64,000 nucleotides of DNA from Uranotaenia lowii (taxonomy: Eukaryota; Arthropoda; Insecta; Diptera; Culicidae): positions 323,699,906 through 323,763,905 of the forward strand of contig NC_073692.1 of NCBI RefSeq assembly GCF_029784155.1. The letters run 5' to 3'. Both the position numbers and the translations under genes were made by a program. The notes under the pieces were generated by a model that saw only the letters and a program-made list of their open reading frames with translations, did no database searches and was not told the origin of the DNA. Below, in pieces: positions 39,695 through 52,800 of this stretch. Position 1 is the first letter of the stretch. Every line of letters starts with the position of its first letter.

Positions 39695-40428
39695 GGGGGG
39701 GTGGGTAGGGTCTAACGGGTATAAAAAAACACCATTTTCACGATTTTTTTCTAGAGCTATCGTTCAAACAAATGTATTCAAATTTTTTGCATTATACAAA
39801 GCACTGCTAAAAGAACATTTAGTAATTTTTTCGTAGAAAAATGTTGAAAAATGAGCCGGTGACGGAGCACTTTCGAGGATGCCTTTTAGAAAACAGGATT
39901 TGCGGTGGACACTGTTTCTCAGCACAGAATTATCTGAAGTCAAAAAATAAGAGCAAAATATTTTTAATAGATGTTTTTCTAGACCCCAACGTTTTTATTT
40001 AACTTAAAAATTTTTTTATGAAATTTTTGTGGCTGTTTGAAGTAAAAACTACGATTTTTCACGAAAAAATCCGCCATTTTTCACCTGTAAAATCTCCCCA
40101 AAGTAAAAAAAACAAAAAAGAAAAACGTTGGGGTCTGGTATTTTATACGTAGAAAATATGTTTCAAATTTGAAAAGAATCGGATAAGTAGTTTTCAAATG
40201 ACGATGTCCACGGACTTTGAAAATGTGCTTTCGAGAAAAACGCGTTTGAAGTTTCTGCTCTTGCTTTTTTGCAGTATTAGATAGGAGGAGATAAAGGCCT
40301 ATAACTTCTACAGTTTTGCTTCAATTGACTTGAAAATTTGACACAACATTCTTGAAATGTTTTACAATAAGAAAATAAAAAAATAAAAAAAAATCGATTT
40401 TTTGAAAGTGTTAGACCCTACCCCCCCC
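39695..40428. mobile_element. TTAA-flanked piggyBac-like MITE, copy 1
   Basis: The element is flanked by TTAA on both sides (39691-39694 and 40429-40432). It begins with a G run followed by TAGGGTCTAAC and ends GTTAGACCCTA followed by a C run, so the ends are inverted repeats. TTAA target duplication is the hallmark of the piggyBac superfamily. There is no transposase frame in its 734 bp, so it is non-autonomous. It is nearly identical, in the same orientation, to the copy at 60059-60793. Confidence 0.8.
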
Positions 40429-40536
40429 TTAACATTATCACACTATATCAAAAAAAAAAAATACTGATAAAATAAATAAAAAAAACTCCTAAAAAATTCA
40501 CAATGAAAGTTTCAAATCAATGATATTTTCGGTAAA

Positions 40537-40833
40537 TCTTATATATAAAAATGTAGGCGTTTTCTTTGTAACAACATCACGTATGAATGGTCGGTCGGAA
40601 TGAAGTGAAATTTGGTACCCGAGGGTTTTTTGGGTCAGAGATGGTTTGTATAATAGTTTCAAGGATCTCACTTTTTATGGAAGGTGGTCCCAATACAAAT
40701 TTAACTTTATTTGTTACGATTACTATAAGAATTTATTCGCGAGCACGATGCAGTCAAGGACGTGTAGATAAAATTAAACATTTATTACGATTTATACTTT
40801 AGAAGGTAAAACGAAGTTTACCGGGTCAGCTAG
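40537..40833 (+). mobile_element. Complete short non-autonomous Helitron
   Basis: It begins TCTTATATATAAAAATG after an A and ends GGGTCAGCTAG before a T. A hairpin (GGTAAA, loop ACGAAG, TTTACC at 40805-40822) lies just upstream of the CTAG end. TC start, CTRR end, 3' subterminal hairpin and A/T insertion without target duplication are the Helitron hallmarks. A minor frame (40587-40802) spans it and is not a gene. Related copies lie at 61118-62265 and, as an end only, at 18130. Confidence 0.8.
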
Positions 40834-40844
40834 TCATTGATAAA

Positions 40845-42080
40845 CTTTTCAAAATGATTTTTCTCATTCTGGACTAGAAATTTGCTTCAAAATAATACCT
40901 TAGCAGTCTAATTTTAAAATTTTAAATTAAAATTCCCAAACACACAGATTTAGAAAAAAAGTTAAAAACATTACAAAATAAATGTCAGATCAGGTAAATA
41001 AATAACCATGATTAATTGATAGGGAAATAATGATAATTTTTATTTGTTATTCGTCTTAACTTCCATTTCTTTTCTACATATATTCAACTGAAGGGTTGAT
41101 AAATAAAATCTGCTGTAGTGTTTTGAATTTAACAAATATTAATCGTGATTTGAAATGTAATTTTTTAATTGGATAAAATTTGAAGGTCTATGTTTTTAGA
41201 ACACAAAAAATATTCAGAATTGGAGAACATAGAAAAACTTGGTAATTTAAGAGAGAAGCATTTTTATTCTTATGTTTTAATAGTAGATTTTACCGATCTG
41301 AACTCGAATCAGGTCAAATTCGGACTATGACATTTGGTTTTGGTGTCAGTTTTCTGTGGAATCAATTTTTGATCACTGATTAACTATCAAACATAAATTT
41401 AAGAAAAAAAAATCTGATTTTGATTTTGTTTATTATACTTCATTCATTCAAGGAATAATATTTTGATGAGGATGATGCATGATCAAAAAAAGTAAAATTC
41501 AACAGTTTTTTTTTTAAATTTGGAAAAATATGATTAGGTAGAAGCATTTTTTACTTTACTGCAGAAAGTAAAAAAAAAGACTTGATTTCATTTAACAAAT
41601 TTTTGAATCCCGCAAAACGGTTAGGTTGGTTTAAAATTTCTTTCAAAAAATCGTCCAATGAAAAAAAAAAATGGAAATTTGTGTAACTTTTTTCGCAGAA
41701 CTCTTTACCACTTGTAGTTTTGAGGAAAGTTGATAGATAATGAATTTGAAGCTTTTGTTTAAAAATATTATATTTTGTCAAAAAAGTGCAGAAATTTCTT
41801 AAATAATTTTAACTAATTTTCAAAAGTCATTTCAATAAAAAAAAAGCTGAAAGAAAAATTGCACATTTTGATTCAGGCCACCAAAATAAGTCAAAATTAC
41901 TATTTGAATTCATTACACCTCGGAAAAATGTTCATTTTGTGGCCTTGAGTTATTTATCAAAACCTTTATAAATATGATTTTGAGCATTGAGAAGAACAAG
42001 GAAAAAATTAAAATTGAGGCTGAAATTGGTTTCTTAAAGAATATGGCATTCCAGCATAACATTTGTAATGACATAAACAG
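40845..42080. repeat. Dispersed repeat family B, copy 3
   Basis: Aligns with 23690-24857 in the same orientation, with shared GCAGTCT, TTTGGAAAAATATGATTA and CATTTGTAATGACAT blocks. It starts directly after the Helitron. A minus-strand frame inside (41781-41551) has no domain. Confidence 0.6.
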
Positions 42081-45000
42081 TTAATTGAATAGCAAATCGA
42101 AATTTACAATTAGAAAATTTGTTTCGTGAATGTCATATTGTGCCTTTCAATAAAATGTCTCAAGCCTAGGGTTATTTAAGACAAAATTCCGCCGGAGGCG
42201 AGCCAAATTTCTGACAAGCTTGTTAACACTTTTTTAAACACCTTTTAAGATCAAGTTATTTCCCAATACTACAGCGAAAATTTTTTTTGGAAAAAATCTC
42301 CATGGGGGGGGGGGGATTAAACCCCTAAACCTACACCCCCCTCCCCTGCGTCTTCAGATGCTTACAAATGCTGACATCACCAACCTACAGAAAGTGTACT
42401 ATGTCTGCCGTGACCGGGATTCAATCTCATGACCGTTGGTTTAGAAGAACTGGATTTTACCCTAAATACCACGGACAGATGCAAAGAGAAGGGCGAAAAA
42501 AGTTTCCAAATGCTTTAATGTATCAAAATTATTAATTTTATCAAAATCTGACGATAAAAAATCTAGAAACCAATCTTATTTTGAATTCTTCAGGGCCGTG
42601 AGCGATGCGAAAGATTAATTCTGACTAATTTCACTTCATTGTGCTGATTCCAGTTAAAACTTTTAGCAAGAAATTTCAGCAGGATGAGTAGTTTTCAGTG
42701 TTTGGAACTTGATAACCTAAAGAAATATGACAGAAAATACTTTTGAAAAATCAAATATGTTTTTGAAACACGTTGATGTCAAAATTTGGATTCTTTCAAT
42801 GAGTTATAGTAAGTTCTTAAACGATCGTTTTATTTGAATTGGGATAAAAATTTATCGTAGTATTACAAACTAGCTTAACTCTGTGTGCGTTGCAACACAT
42901 TCATTTAGAGAAAATTTAAAAATCGTATGGGAAGAAATGGCTTTCCTAATAAATACATCGTCATCTTTTCTTAAATATCTTATACCTTCGTGCACGATGA
43001 GCAATGTGCTACTTTATATTTTCTTTTATTGGTGTCATGTTTTCAAAAACGGCATCAACGTAATAGCGCACCTGATCAAGTTGAAAAATAAATTTCAAAA
43101 CTGCTCCTCGTTATTCTTTTTAATTTTTCCAAATGCATCCGAGCTTCTCATTTTCCAAAAACTGTTTTTTTATTCAAAATTCAAAAGGTTACATCAAATT
43201 TTCTTCTACATTTAATTTGATGATTTTGTGAAAATTTAATTCAACATTCAATCTTTAACACACGTATCAGAATTGATTAATTCGAAATAACTGAAAAAAT
43301 AATTTCTAATCATTCTGAATTTGGCACATAAAATGGGGTGAATAAAAGTCTTAAAAAAATGGAATCAATAATAATTGCAATTTCACACCGATTAAACAAA
43401 TGTTTTGCTCTGAAAAATGTATGTATATCACTAAATATGATGCATTGCTATGAGTTACTTTGAGAAGAACACAATTGTTTCCAATAACTATCCACCTATT
43501 GCATCTTTTATATAAAGAAGCGAATGACACAGAGATGTTGCAACAAATATTATTTAAGCATCAACAAAAACTTTTTATAATAAACCATAATTTGTTAGAT
43601 TTTTCATTTCTTATACGTAACAAGTTTGTCTTCGAAATATTACAATTGGTCACTCTTCAAACAAATGCTTTGAGTTGCGACAGAAAAATTTAAAACATCG
43701 GATTATGAATCCTTTTATTTTTTAATTTATTTTCTGGATTTGAAGTTACTCATTCAAATCATAGTTTTCGAAAAATGGTTTCTAAATTTTGTTTTTATGG
43801 GATGCATATATGTACAAAATAATGATGAACAAATGTTCTTCCAGGATGGTTCCAGTAAATAAAATAATTTTCATTTATTAGAATGATGTAGACTTAACAT
43901 GTAGAAACTAAATTTGATGTAATTTTCCCATCAGAACCCGAACCTTAAATATGATTTAAAATCTGTCAAGAAGTTTAAATTGAAAAAAAAATATTTTTTT
44001 TTCTTGATTTCTGTTAAGCGATTTCAAGTTTGGGTAAAATTTGTCCGAATTTTTCACGGATTTTTGATCGTCGATTTCGAAATCCAATGCCTGGATCTTG
44101 CCAAGTTTTTATAAAAAACTGCCTGGGTTTGTCCGGCTCAGATACATGCTGAAAAAATTCTGAAAATTCAGATTCATAGTTTTGGAAATTTATAAAAAGT
44201 TTAAAAATAAATTTAAAAAAAAACTGGTCGTTTAGCGTTTTTCTGGATGTGATAAAGTTCTACAACTGAAAATTTTCACAATAGTTTAAAAGTCGATGAA
44301 TAACCCCTCAATCCAAAGTTGATAATTTAATTTGTTTGATAAGTTATATATTCCGCTTAAAATATCATTAGCGGATTTCAAAATAGCTCATTTGAGATGA
44401 ACTTTCCTCAACACAAATGAAAGAAACAAATTTAGGTTGAACCCACTCTGGATGCCATAGACAGTATCAAATATTTTCAAACCTCACCAAAAGGACACCT
44501 ACAGGACAATTTGCTTTTAATTATTAATGTTAATTATAAATTCCGGAAAGTTGAGCACATTTTGCTTATCCGAACCACCCGGCAGCTGCGGACAGAGGCC
44601 ACTTTTTGAATGCCGGCCACCCAACTGCGCCTAGGCCCGGTTTTCGAGGAACATCCGAAAAGGACAGTTTTTGTTTTCAACATCTGTCGAATTTGCTCCT
44701 ACCCGGCGCACTGAACCACCGCCATTCATTTTAAGCTTCCTGAGTGAGCGAATAAATACGCAACTGGCCAAAACACAACCGAGTTCCAGCATTTGTAAAC
44801 TAGAGACCGGATGTCGTTATGCCAAATTTCTTCCCCAAACTGACAAATGATGAAGGTAACGTTGGGTGACTCTCGAAGTCAACATGAATAAATGTATTTT
44901 AATTAGTCCGGGACTGGCATTGGGTTGAAATTGAGCAGCAACTTCGGTTCTGGTGACATCCTAATTCAAGTAGAGCGGGGCAAATTATGCATTGAACCGA

Positions 45001-46486
45001 GTGAAAGTTAATCTCGAACGATTTTTCATCACTTGAAGTTGGAAGCCATCACATGTTTGGATTTGATCGTTTTTTGGCAAAACTAAATGTTCGACCAATC
45101 ATGTTAAAAAATAAACATAAATAAATTTTTTTAAATTATCTCAGATATCACTATTTTATGTAGCTTATCCAACTTTTTGAACGATTGGTCCTGAGAATAT
45201 CAAATTTTTGATGATATAATAGATCGATAAGTAGAAAAACTGCTGAATTAAAAAAAAAACATCACCACTAAAAAATGCTGAACTAAATGTGAAAATTTAT
45301 TCGGCAGGACCGGGCCAAAAAAAATCACATCATCAACTGCGATAAACCAAACAGATATGAAGAAATTTAATGAGCTTTCAGAAACGTGACGTTAACTCAA
45401 ATGGTGACAAATTAGAAGAGAAACTCTTCCGTTTCGTGGAAGTTGGGCCAAAGTATGACGACCAACACAAGTAAGGACACAAAAAATAATCTTCAGTTGG
45501 TCATTTCCCGATGGGAGGGCACTGGAAAATTACTAGAAAATACAACTTTGCCATTTTTTTTTTCAGAGTGAAGTGGTGACTGGTGAACATAAAATGTACA
45601 ACATGTTGGTTTTTCTTCAGCAGTAGTGGTGCAAGGAAGTGGTTTTTTGTTGAGTGCTATCTTCGGAACGACGGCTATGGCGAAGGTGTGAAAACTAGAA
45701 ATCTCTCATGGTATTCCAGCCTGCAGGTAACTTAAATGTAAAGTTTAAATCCTATTGGAGGAAAAAGTTAAATATATCTTTCATTACTGGGACTGATAAC
45801 AAATTTGAATTGAAACACGACCTCTCAACATTGTTTTTCTTCTAATTCTCTCATGATTTATATTTTACAGAAAAATTAAATTATAACTTCTGCAAGAATC
45901 GAAAAAATATCAGTTCAAATTTTATCTTTCATGTATTATTATTATCCATCAATTTCTTTAGCCAAATGTTTATTTGAGTTCTAGTTTCCTAAATAAAAAT
46001 ATCTCAAGATGACGACCGTGAATTTTTTTAAATTCAAATTTGAAAAATTTGTTTAGTGGAATTTAAAACTTGGGCTACGCAAAAATTATCGAACAAAACA
46101 GTAAATACTTGTAATAAGCACAGATGAACAGATATACAAGCTTGAACACAAAATCTTCAGAGACTTGTGTGAAATTTCCAGTCCTTTTAAAGAAGCCGTT
46201 AAAAATGACGAAAAACAGTGCAATCTTTTGCTTGATTTGTAACTTTTGAACGGCACAATAGATGGCACTGTTTCTAGATAGCCTTCCAATTATTTCAATT
46301 TTTCGAAAGAGTGCAAATCACTCAAAAAAAGTCGAATTTCAACCTTCGCACTGGTTGGTAGATTAATAAGAGAAATTTGACATCTAAACGATTTTTTCTT
46401 TTTTTTAATCAGTCTTCCTGCCCCAAGTTTGAAGCAATTAGAAAATCAGCTTCTCGTCAAATAGTAATTCGACCTTTTCATAACTG
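42081..46486. other. No gene identified; G12 run at 42304-42315
   Basis: A C-rich patch follows the G run (about 42322-42352). GACCGGGATTCAATCTC at 42413-42429 resembles a tRNA box B, but I found no matching box A. About 44560-45000 is G+C-richer unique DNA. Short frames (for example 42883-43215) lack domains. Confidence 0.35.
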
Positions 46487-46504
46487 ACTTACTTACTTAC
46501 TTAC

Positions 46505-49422
46505 TTAATGATCCACCGGTGCATAGGGCCGTGGTAAAAGACCTCCACTGTTGACGATCCGGAGCCAGCGTCTTCCCTGGTCCCAGTCAAGATTCTCGTC
46601 GACAGTTCGGATTTTAGCAGATAGGCTTCGCCGCCACGAGTTTCTGGGTCTGCCTCAGCGTGTCTGACCGCAGCGTGTGCCCAATCCATCTCCACTTACG
46701 TTCCCGAATCTCGATTTCTAGCGCCCTTTGATGACATCGGCGATGTAGTTCTTCATTTGAGATCCTCATTTGAGTTTCCAGGCCATCAAGCGCGGATGAT
46801 ATTCCGCAGGCAGCGGTTTACAAATACTTGCAGTTTTCGCGTCGTCACCGCATATGTGTACCAAGTTTCGCACCCGTACAGCAATACGGATTTGACGTTT
46901 GAGTTGAAGATTCGGATTTTTGTTCGTAGAGAGATCTGGCATGACCGCCAGATGTTTCGGAGACTCGCAAACGCAAACCGGACCTTCCTGATCCGGGTTT
47001 CGATGTCTTTCCTGGTACCACCATCAGGCGTAATCTGGCTACCAAGATACTGGAAGCACTCCACTGTCTCAACTTGTTGCCCAGCTACCATGAAACTGGA
47101 GGGATTTCCTGTGTTGATCTCCATCGACTTGGTCTTTCCTACATTGACTTTGAGACCTGCTGCCTCGGAACTTTCGGTGAGGTCGTCGAGTTTGCTCTGC
47201 ATATCCGGTTGTTTTTGGGCGAGCAAAACAATATCGTCAACCAGGTCAAGGTCGTTCAGTTGCTCCATGGTTGAAGGATTCCACGGCAATCTTCGGTTCG
47301 GTGCACAGTTTATCGATCCAGTCAGAATCTCATCCATTACGATGAGAAAAAGTAGCGGTGATAAGATACATCCTTGTCTCACTCCAGCAGTTACCGGGAT
47401 TGGTTCGGACAAGACACCATCGTACAAGACCTTGCACGAAAATGCCTCGTATTGTGCTTCGATGAGATGGACTAGTTTCTCTGGGACCCCTCGTCGCCTT
47501 AGAGCCGCCCAGATGGTTTCATGGTTAAGTCGGTCGAATGCTTTTTCGAAATCAACGAACACCAGCAGAAGAGAGTCCTGGAATTCGTTGATTTGTTCCA
47601 GTATGATTCGTAGCGTCGTGATGAGGTCCACGCATGATCGTCCGGATCGGAATCCAGTATGCTGCCGTCGGAGTGTAGCGTCGATTTTCTCCTGGATCCT
47701 GTTTAGGATCACTTTGCAGAGGACTTTGAGGGTTGTACAGATCAACGTTATGCCTCGCCAGTTACCGCACTCTGTCAGGTCTCCTTTCTTCGGGACCTTT
47801 ACGAGGATACCCTGCATCCAGTCGGCCGGGAATGTTGCAGTATCCCAAATGTCAGCGAAAAGACAGTGCAAAATTTGTGCTGACATGGCAGGGTCGGCTT
47901 TTAGCATTTCAGCAGGGATGCAATCGATCCCAGGTGCTTTGTTGGATTTCACGTTTTTGATTGCCGCTTCTATTTCAGCCAGCGAGGGCGCTTCCGAGTT
48001 GACGCCATTTATGCGACTTACTGTTGGCGCTTTGAGCTGCGGGTTCTGTTGGCCATCGCTATTCGTGACTCGGAAGAGTTGTTCGAAGTGCTCAGTCCAT
48101 CGTTTGAGCTGACCTGTTCGATCGGTCAATAACTGACCTGCTCGGTCTTTCAGCGGCATTCTTGCATAAGTCCTTGAACCACTAAGGCGACGAAAAATGT
48201 CATAAAGTAATCGGATATCTCCATTGGCGGCGGCTCTTTCTCCCTCTTCGGCTAGGGGGTTTGTCCAGGCTCTCTTGTCTCGTCTACAAGCTCGTTTAAC
48301 TGCCTTTTCCAGCTCCGCATATCGTACGCGGGCGGCTGCTTTGGCTGACCCGGCACATGCCTGCTCAATTCCGACTTTCGCCTTTCATCGATCATCGACC
48401 ATCCTCCAAGTTTCATCCGACATCCATTCACTTCTTCTTCCACACACTTTACCAAGAGTACCATGGCTCGTTGTAATAAAGGCATTCTTGATTCCACACA
48501 CCTGTTCTCCGACTGTTCCGTCTGTCGGCAATTCCGACGGTCGGGATTCTAGCTGTTCAACATATGCCCTTTTCACCTCTGGATTCTCCAACCGGCGGAC
48601 GTCGTATCGACATCCGACTTTCTCCTCGCGCTGTTGGACACGCGCAACTCTCAGTCGTATCTCGCCAAGGACGAGGTGATGGTCAGATGCAATGTCTGCG
48701 CTTCGTTTGTTGCGGACATCAAGAAGGCTCCTTCTCCATTTTCGGCTGATGCAAATGTGGTCAAATTGATTTTCTATTCGGCTATCCCAAGTGACCTTAT
48801 GTGCTGGTCGATGGGGGAAGAGCGATCCTCCGATCACCATGCTGTTGTTGCCACAAAATTCTACAAACAGCTCTCCGTTTTCGCTCATCTGTCCTAGGCC
48901 ATGGCGCCCCATGATACGCTCAAGGTCCTGATTGTCGGAGCCAATCTTTGCGTTGAAGTCGCCCAAATGGTTTTGAATGTCACCCTTCGGAATTCTCTCT
49001 ACCACGCTGTTCATTTGACTGTAAAACTGCTCTTTCTCCTGCAAATCGGCAACGTCATTTGGCGCATAACACTGGACCATTGTAAGGTTTCTAACCCGTG
49101 TTCTGAATCTGGCTTCGATTATTCTTTCGTTTATTGGTTCCCATCTAATGAGGGCCGCGTAGGCCTGCGGGCTTAACAGGAAACCAACTCCTCGTTCCCG
49201 AGTAGCATGTTCTCCTCGTATGCCAGAGTAAAGCAGGACTTGCCCGGATTGAGTCTTGTGTTCTCCAGTGTTAGGCCAACGGACTTCGCTCAGTCCCAGA
49301 ATTTCAAGCTTGAGGCGGCTAGCCTCTCTAGCAAGTTGTTCCAGTTTGCCTTGTTGGGCAAGGGTTAAAACGATCGAAGTTCCAATTCGTGTCCGTGTTT
49401 TCATGCTAAAAGTCGTCGCCAA
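46505..49422 (-). pseudogene. RTE ORF2 (endonuclease and reverse transcriptase), disabled
   Basis: From an ATG at 49422 the frame runs 345 codons to a TGA at 48387-48385, then continues in the same frame (75 more codons) into the 457-codon RT frame. The break is thus one nonsense codon. Endonuclease motifs visible: SEVRW (residues 45-49), CYAPN (118-122), GDFNAK (154-159), SDHHL (246-250). RT motifs: NKAPGIDCIPAEM, VPKKGDL, FVDFEKAFDRL, GVRQGCILSPLLF and, at the catalytic site, DLVDDIVLL, where V replaces the usual A of the (Y/F/L)ADD core. The extreme N-terminus looks degenerate at the expected catalytic Asn. A second nonsense codon lies at 46788-46786, probably from a Trp codon, and the final stop is in a different frame, so at least one frameshift follows it. 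Confidence 0.9.
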
Positions 49423-49860
49423 AGTTCCAGGTCGGTCATTTCTTTCGGGTTCCGTAACAATTTCAAGTCGGGAACAGTAGGTTTGTTAGCCTTAAGTCCC
49501 TATCCCGCGATAGGGCTGCCATCTTGGACTTAGCTGGCGGGAGCCGCATTTCATAAATTCAGCCGCTCGCTGCGAGACAGACGCTGTTTGAGCCGCCCCT
49601 GACCTGGAGAACAGACGCTCGGTTGTTGTTTCACGCCGCCCCTGACCTGGGGAACAGGCGCGTGCGGCTACCTTCTCAGTCTGCATGCGACCAAAGCATC
49701 CACCGGGGTTGGGTACCCGATCTCCGCTTAGGTTACTCGCACCCCATCCGGCACCGCGGGGAGGTAGAGATAGGAGTTGTGAATAAGAGGTGATATGACC
49801 ACTATGGGGTCTCGTGTTGCACATTATCCACCATTTACCAGCCAACTGACTAATAGTTTG
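49423..49860 (-). other. RTE 5' region upstream of ORF2
   Basis: G+C-rich sequence with an open minus-strand frame from 49845 to 49492 (117 codons) rich in Arg, Gly, Pro and Ser and without a known domain. RTE elements may carry a small upstream ORF1. A separate ATG at 49522-49520 begins a short frame encoding MAALSRDRDLRLTNLLFPT that stops before ORF2; it is out of frame with the 49422 start, consistent with a lost start or a frameshift in this copy. Treat coding status as uncertain. Confidence 0.45.
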
Positions 49861-52800
49861 TTATTTTGTTTTGTTTACATCGCCTTTTGTTCTTGACAGT
49901 TCTCTCTGGTGTCATTAGAGAAATCTGGTGGCTCAACCAAAAAACATAAAATTGATTCAAAACGGTCGTCGGGACTTAGCACACTTCTCAAGGCTTAGAT
50001 TGTTCATCTGTTGATCTGTGAAAAAAGTAATGATCATACATTGGAGTTAATAATAAAACTATAGACGCGATTAATACAGCGCCGTTTTAATATTACGATG
50101 TTTTTTTTTTGCATTTAGAACGGTGTTTCACAGGGTTTTTGCAATTGATAGAATCAACAAGGATACATTCCAATGGAGTGACTAAAAAAAATTAAATAGG
50201 GAAAAACTTAGCTCTGGAGCTTGAAGACTGAGACATCATACCTAAAACCTGGAACATCTTATGTGTGTTCAATGAACTTTGGTCGAAACAAGTCGAAACT
50301 GATAGAAATGGATTGACAGTTGATCAGCTGTTTTTTTCTAATTGACTTCGATCGATTTCTACCAGGCTACTCATTGAAAAGCGGCTCACTAATACTAATG
50401 CGCTTTGTTGTGGAATGGAATGGAATTAAAGCCAATTATTTATGTGCCCTGCCATCATGCTGTATGCGATGTGCAAAAGGAGAAACTGATTTCTCCTAAC
50501 ATTATAACAATAATTTAACAACATATTTGTTGAGTTCCAGGTGATTCCATTTGCACACAGGCTCGATGAGGATCTAATCGATGATAAAGTGCTTAGCCCA
50601 ATGGGAGAAAATCAGAACCTGTGATTTCGGACGTCAACATTACAAGTTGTCACGTAAGGGAAATCCTTGGAAGAAATTTGAAAATACCGGGAAATTTAAA
50701 TGTAAATAACTCTAACCGTACCTTTTTGTATAGCAAATTGAATTTAGTCGGATTGTGGAAACATTATATTTATTTATTTTTTGTAAAAACATTTATTCTA
50801 CATGATTTTCTGATTGAAATAATTTTTTTTTTTCATTTATTACACTTGAGTATTTTTAAAGTTTTTTCTTTATCCGTTCAGTTTAACCCTCTTCACAGCG
50901 TCCTTCTTGAATGTGGGTAGGTATCAGTTCCAAGTGGAAACGAACAATTCGTACGGATTGATACTTGACACTACCGGAAAGCCGGATGTGGACGCCGACC
51001 AGACAGGAAGCACAGCGACAATCCCGACACGCTTTGGTTGGTAACTAAAAAGTTTAAAAGTACCTCCCGCAAGCACCACATCAAACCGTTTGATTGCGGT
51101 GCTAGCAGAGATCATGCATGAAAAATTAATTGCAGGAAGCACAGCGACAATCCCGACACGAAACACACAGAACCGACCGCAGACTGAATCCAAACATCCA
51201 GAGCACGAAAATGAAATGGCGAAAACGAAACAAAAACATGCTCTCTTTTTAACACACACGCTGCATGTGTGTTATACTGTATTTGTTTTCTCCACTCGTG
51301 GAGTGTTCCACCGTACCCGATAAAAACAAACACAAATCGTCGCCAGTGTATTGCTACCTCCCTCACTCACACGCTCTCTCGCAACACTGGCAAAATTATC
51401 GGTGGGCCACCGTCCGTAAGCATAACTCCGACAGGTCAAAACCAGTGCAACACCGTCCGAATAAACAAACAGTTTGACAGCACCTAGTGGTGCACCAGTG
51501 CAACACTAGTGCAACACTCGGCATAAACAAATACACTATTAGTGTGGTAGAAATGAATCCTGCTTTCGAGCTGGATCGGTTTCGACTAGTTTCGATCGAT
51601 TTCAACTTGCTCCGTTGAACAACGACCAGACCTGTTTCGATCAAAACATCAGCCGATTGAACAACGACCACTTGACAGAAACTAGTCGAAACCAATCGCT
51701 ACTTACGATTGAACGAAGCTCTTATGTCTCACGTCTCACTTCTAGCGATTCAAGTCTCACATCTTATGTCTCATTCTTGTTTGCTTGTCACTCTTCACGT
51801 CTTACGTCAAACGTACTACGTATTTATACCACTTTTTATACATGTTTAAAAAAGGTTACACATGCTCACTGTCTCTCAATTTTGCACGAACATATGTGTT
51901 GCCAAAACAGAGCGCTTGGTTCCTCAACATTTGTTTGTTTGTAATGAAAAATTAATCATTGTTTTAGGCATAAGCGTAATTTTTTTTTATCAAACAACAG
52001 CTATTTTAAATCAAGTTTAAATTTTTATTATGCGCCTCGCCTGAGGAGCGAATGTTGAGTCACCTGAGCTATTCCAGGAGCCACATTAGGTGATGACTCA
52101 CCTTAACTTTGGGAATTAACTATTGAAACTTCACTTACACCAACTATCGGAATAAGAGTTCCGTGGCGGTGAAGTCACTCGACTATCTTTGTCATTGTTT
52201 ATGAATTTAATGAAATTTCTACCACTTTTTAGTACTGTATGTCATATTAAGTAGCGTTTTTTAATTCACGAAATTTATTGAATTCTTTTCTGAAGCTGTT
52301 TTTACTATTTTTTTTTTTTGTTGTATTGTGGAAGAAAAATATCCGAGTTCTTCATGTTTCACATTCTATCAGTTACAAAATTACCTACTTCTTAAAAGCG
52401 GGGAATAAATTAAGATTTTAATTTCAAAATCTTTGTTCTTGATCTCAAATTTCTGTGTTCCAAACATCGTTAAAAACTTTTTCTAAAATTTATCGATCAT
52501 ACATTGAATAAAGCTTCTTAGAAACTTTCCCTTCAGTGGACTCTTTTTTTTTTTTGGAAAAGTGTTTTAAACTGTCAATTTAAAGCTTTCGAATCGTGAA
52601 ATGAAAATAAAGAATCGCAAAAACTTCTTTGCAAAGCCGTTTTAAAACCTTGGCGAAAACATTTCATGAAATTATAGAAAGTTTTAGCAAGCAAAGTCTG
52701 CAATTTGAAACAATTTTCAATGAATTTCATGAAATTCTTAGCATTTTTTCATGAAACACCTAACTTATTCTCATGCTAGCAAATATCAAACCAAAAAATG

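Larger units (their letters stand above)
46487..49860 (-). mobile_element. Near full-length RTE-type LINE, 3' tail of TAAG repeats
   Basis: On the minus strand the element runs from a G+C-rich 5' region (about 49860-49423) through a single long ORF2 to a tail of five TAAG units (46506-46487). A short tetranucleotide-repeat tail, almost no 3' UTR and one ORF with an endonuclease followed by RT are diagnostic of the RTE clade. The reconstructed stop TAA (46507-46505) overlaps the first tail unit. The 5' boundary is approximate. Relative to ORF2, the copy is interrupted by two nonsense codons and at least one frameshift, so it is not autonomous. Confidence 0.85.

Noticed and set aside
42413..42429. 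tRNA box B-like sequence
   Set aside because: No matching box A at a suitable distance and no second copy of the region was seen.
46757..48112. 451-codon plus-strand open frame
   Set aside because: It is the antisense of the RTE reverse-transcriptase frame, which carries recognisable RT motifs on the minus strand.
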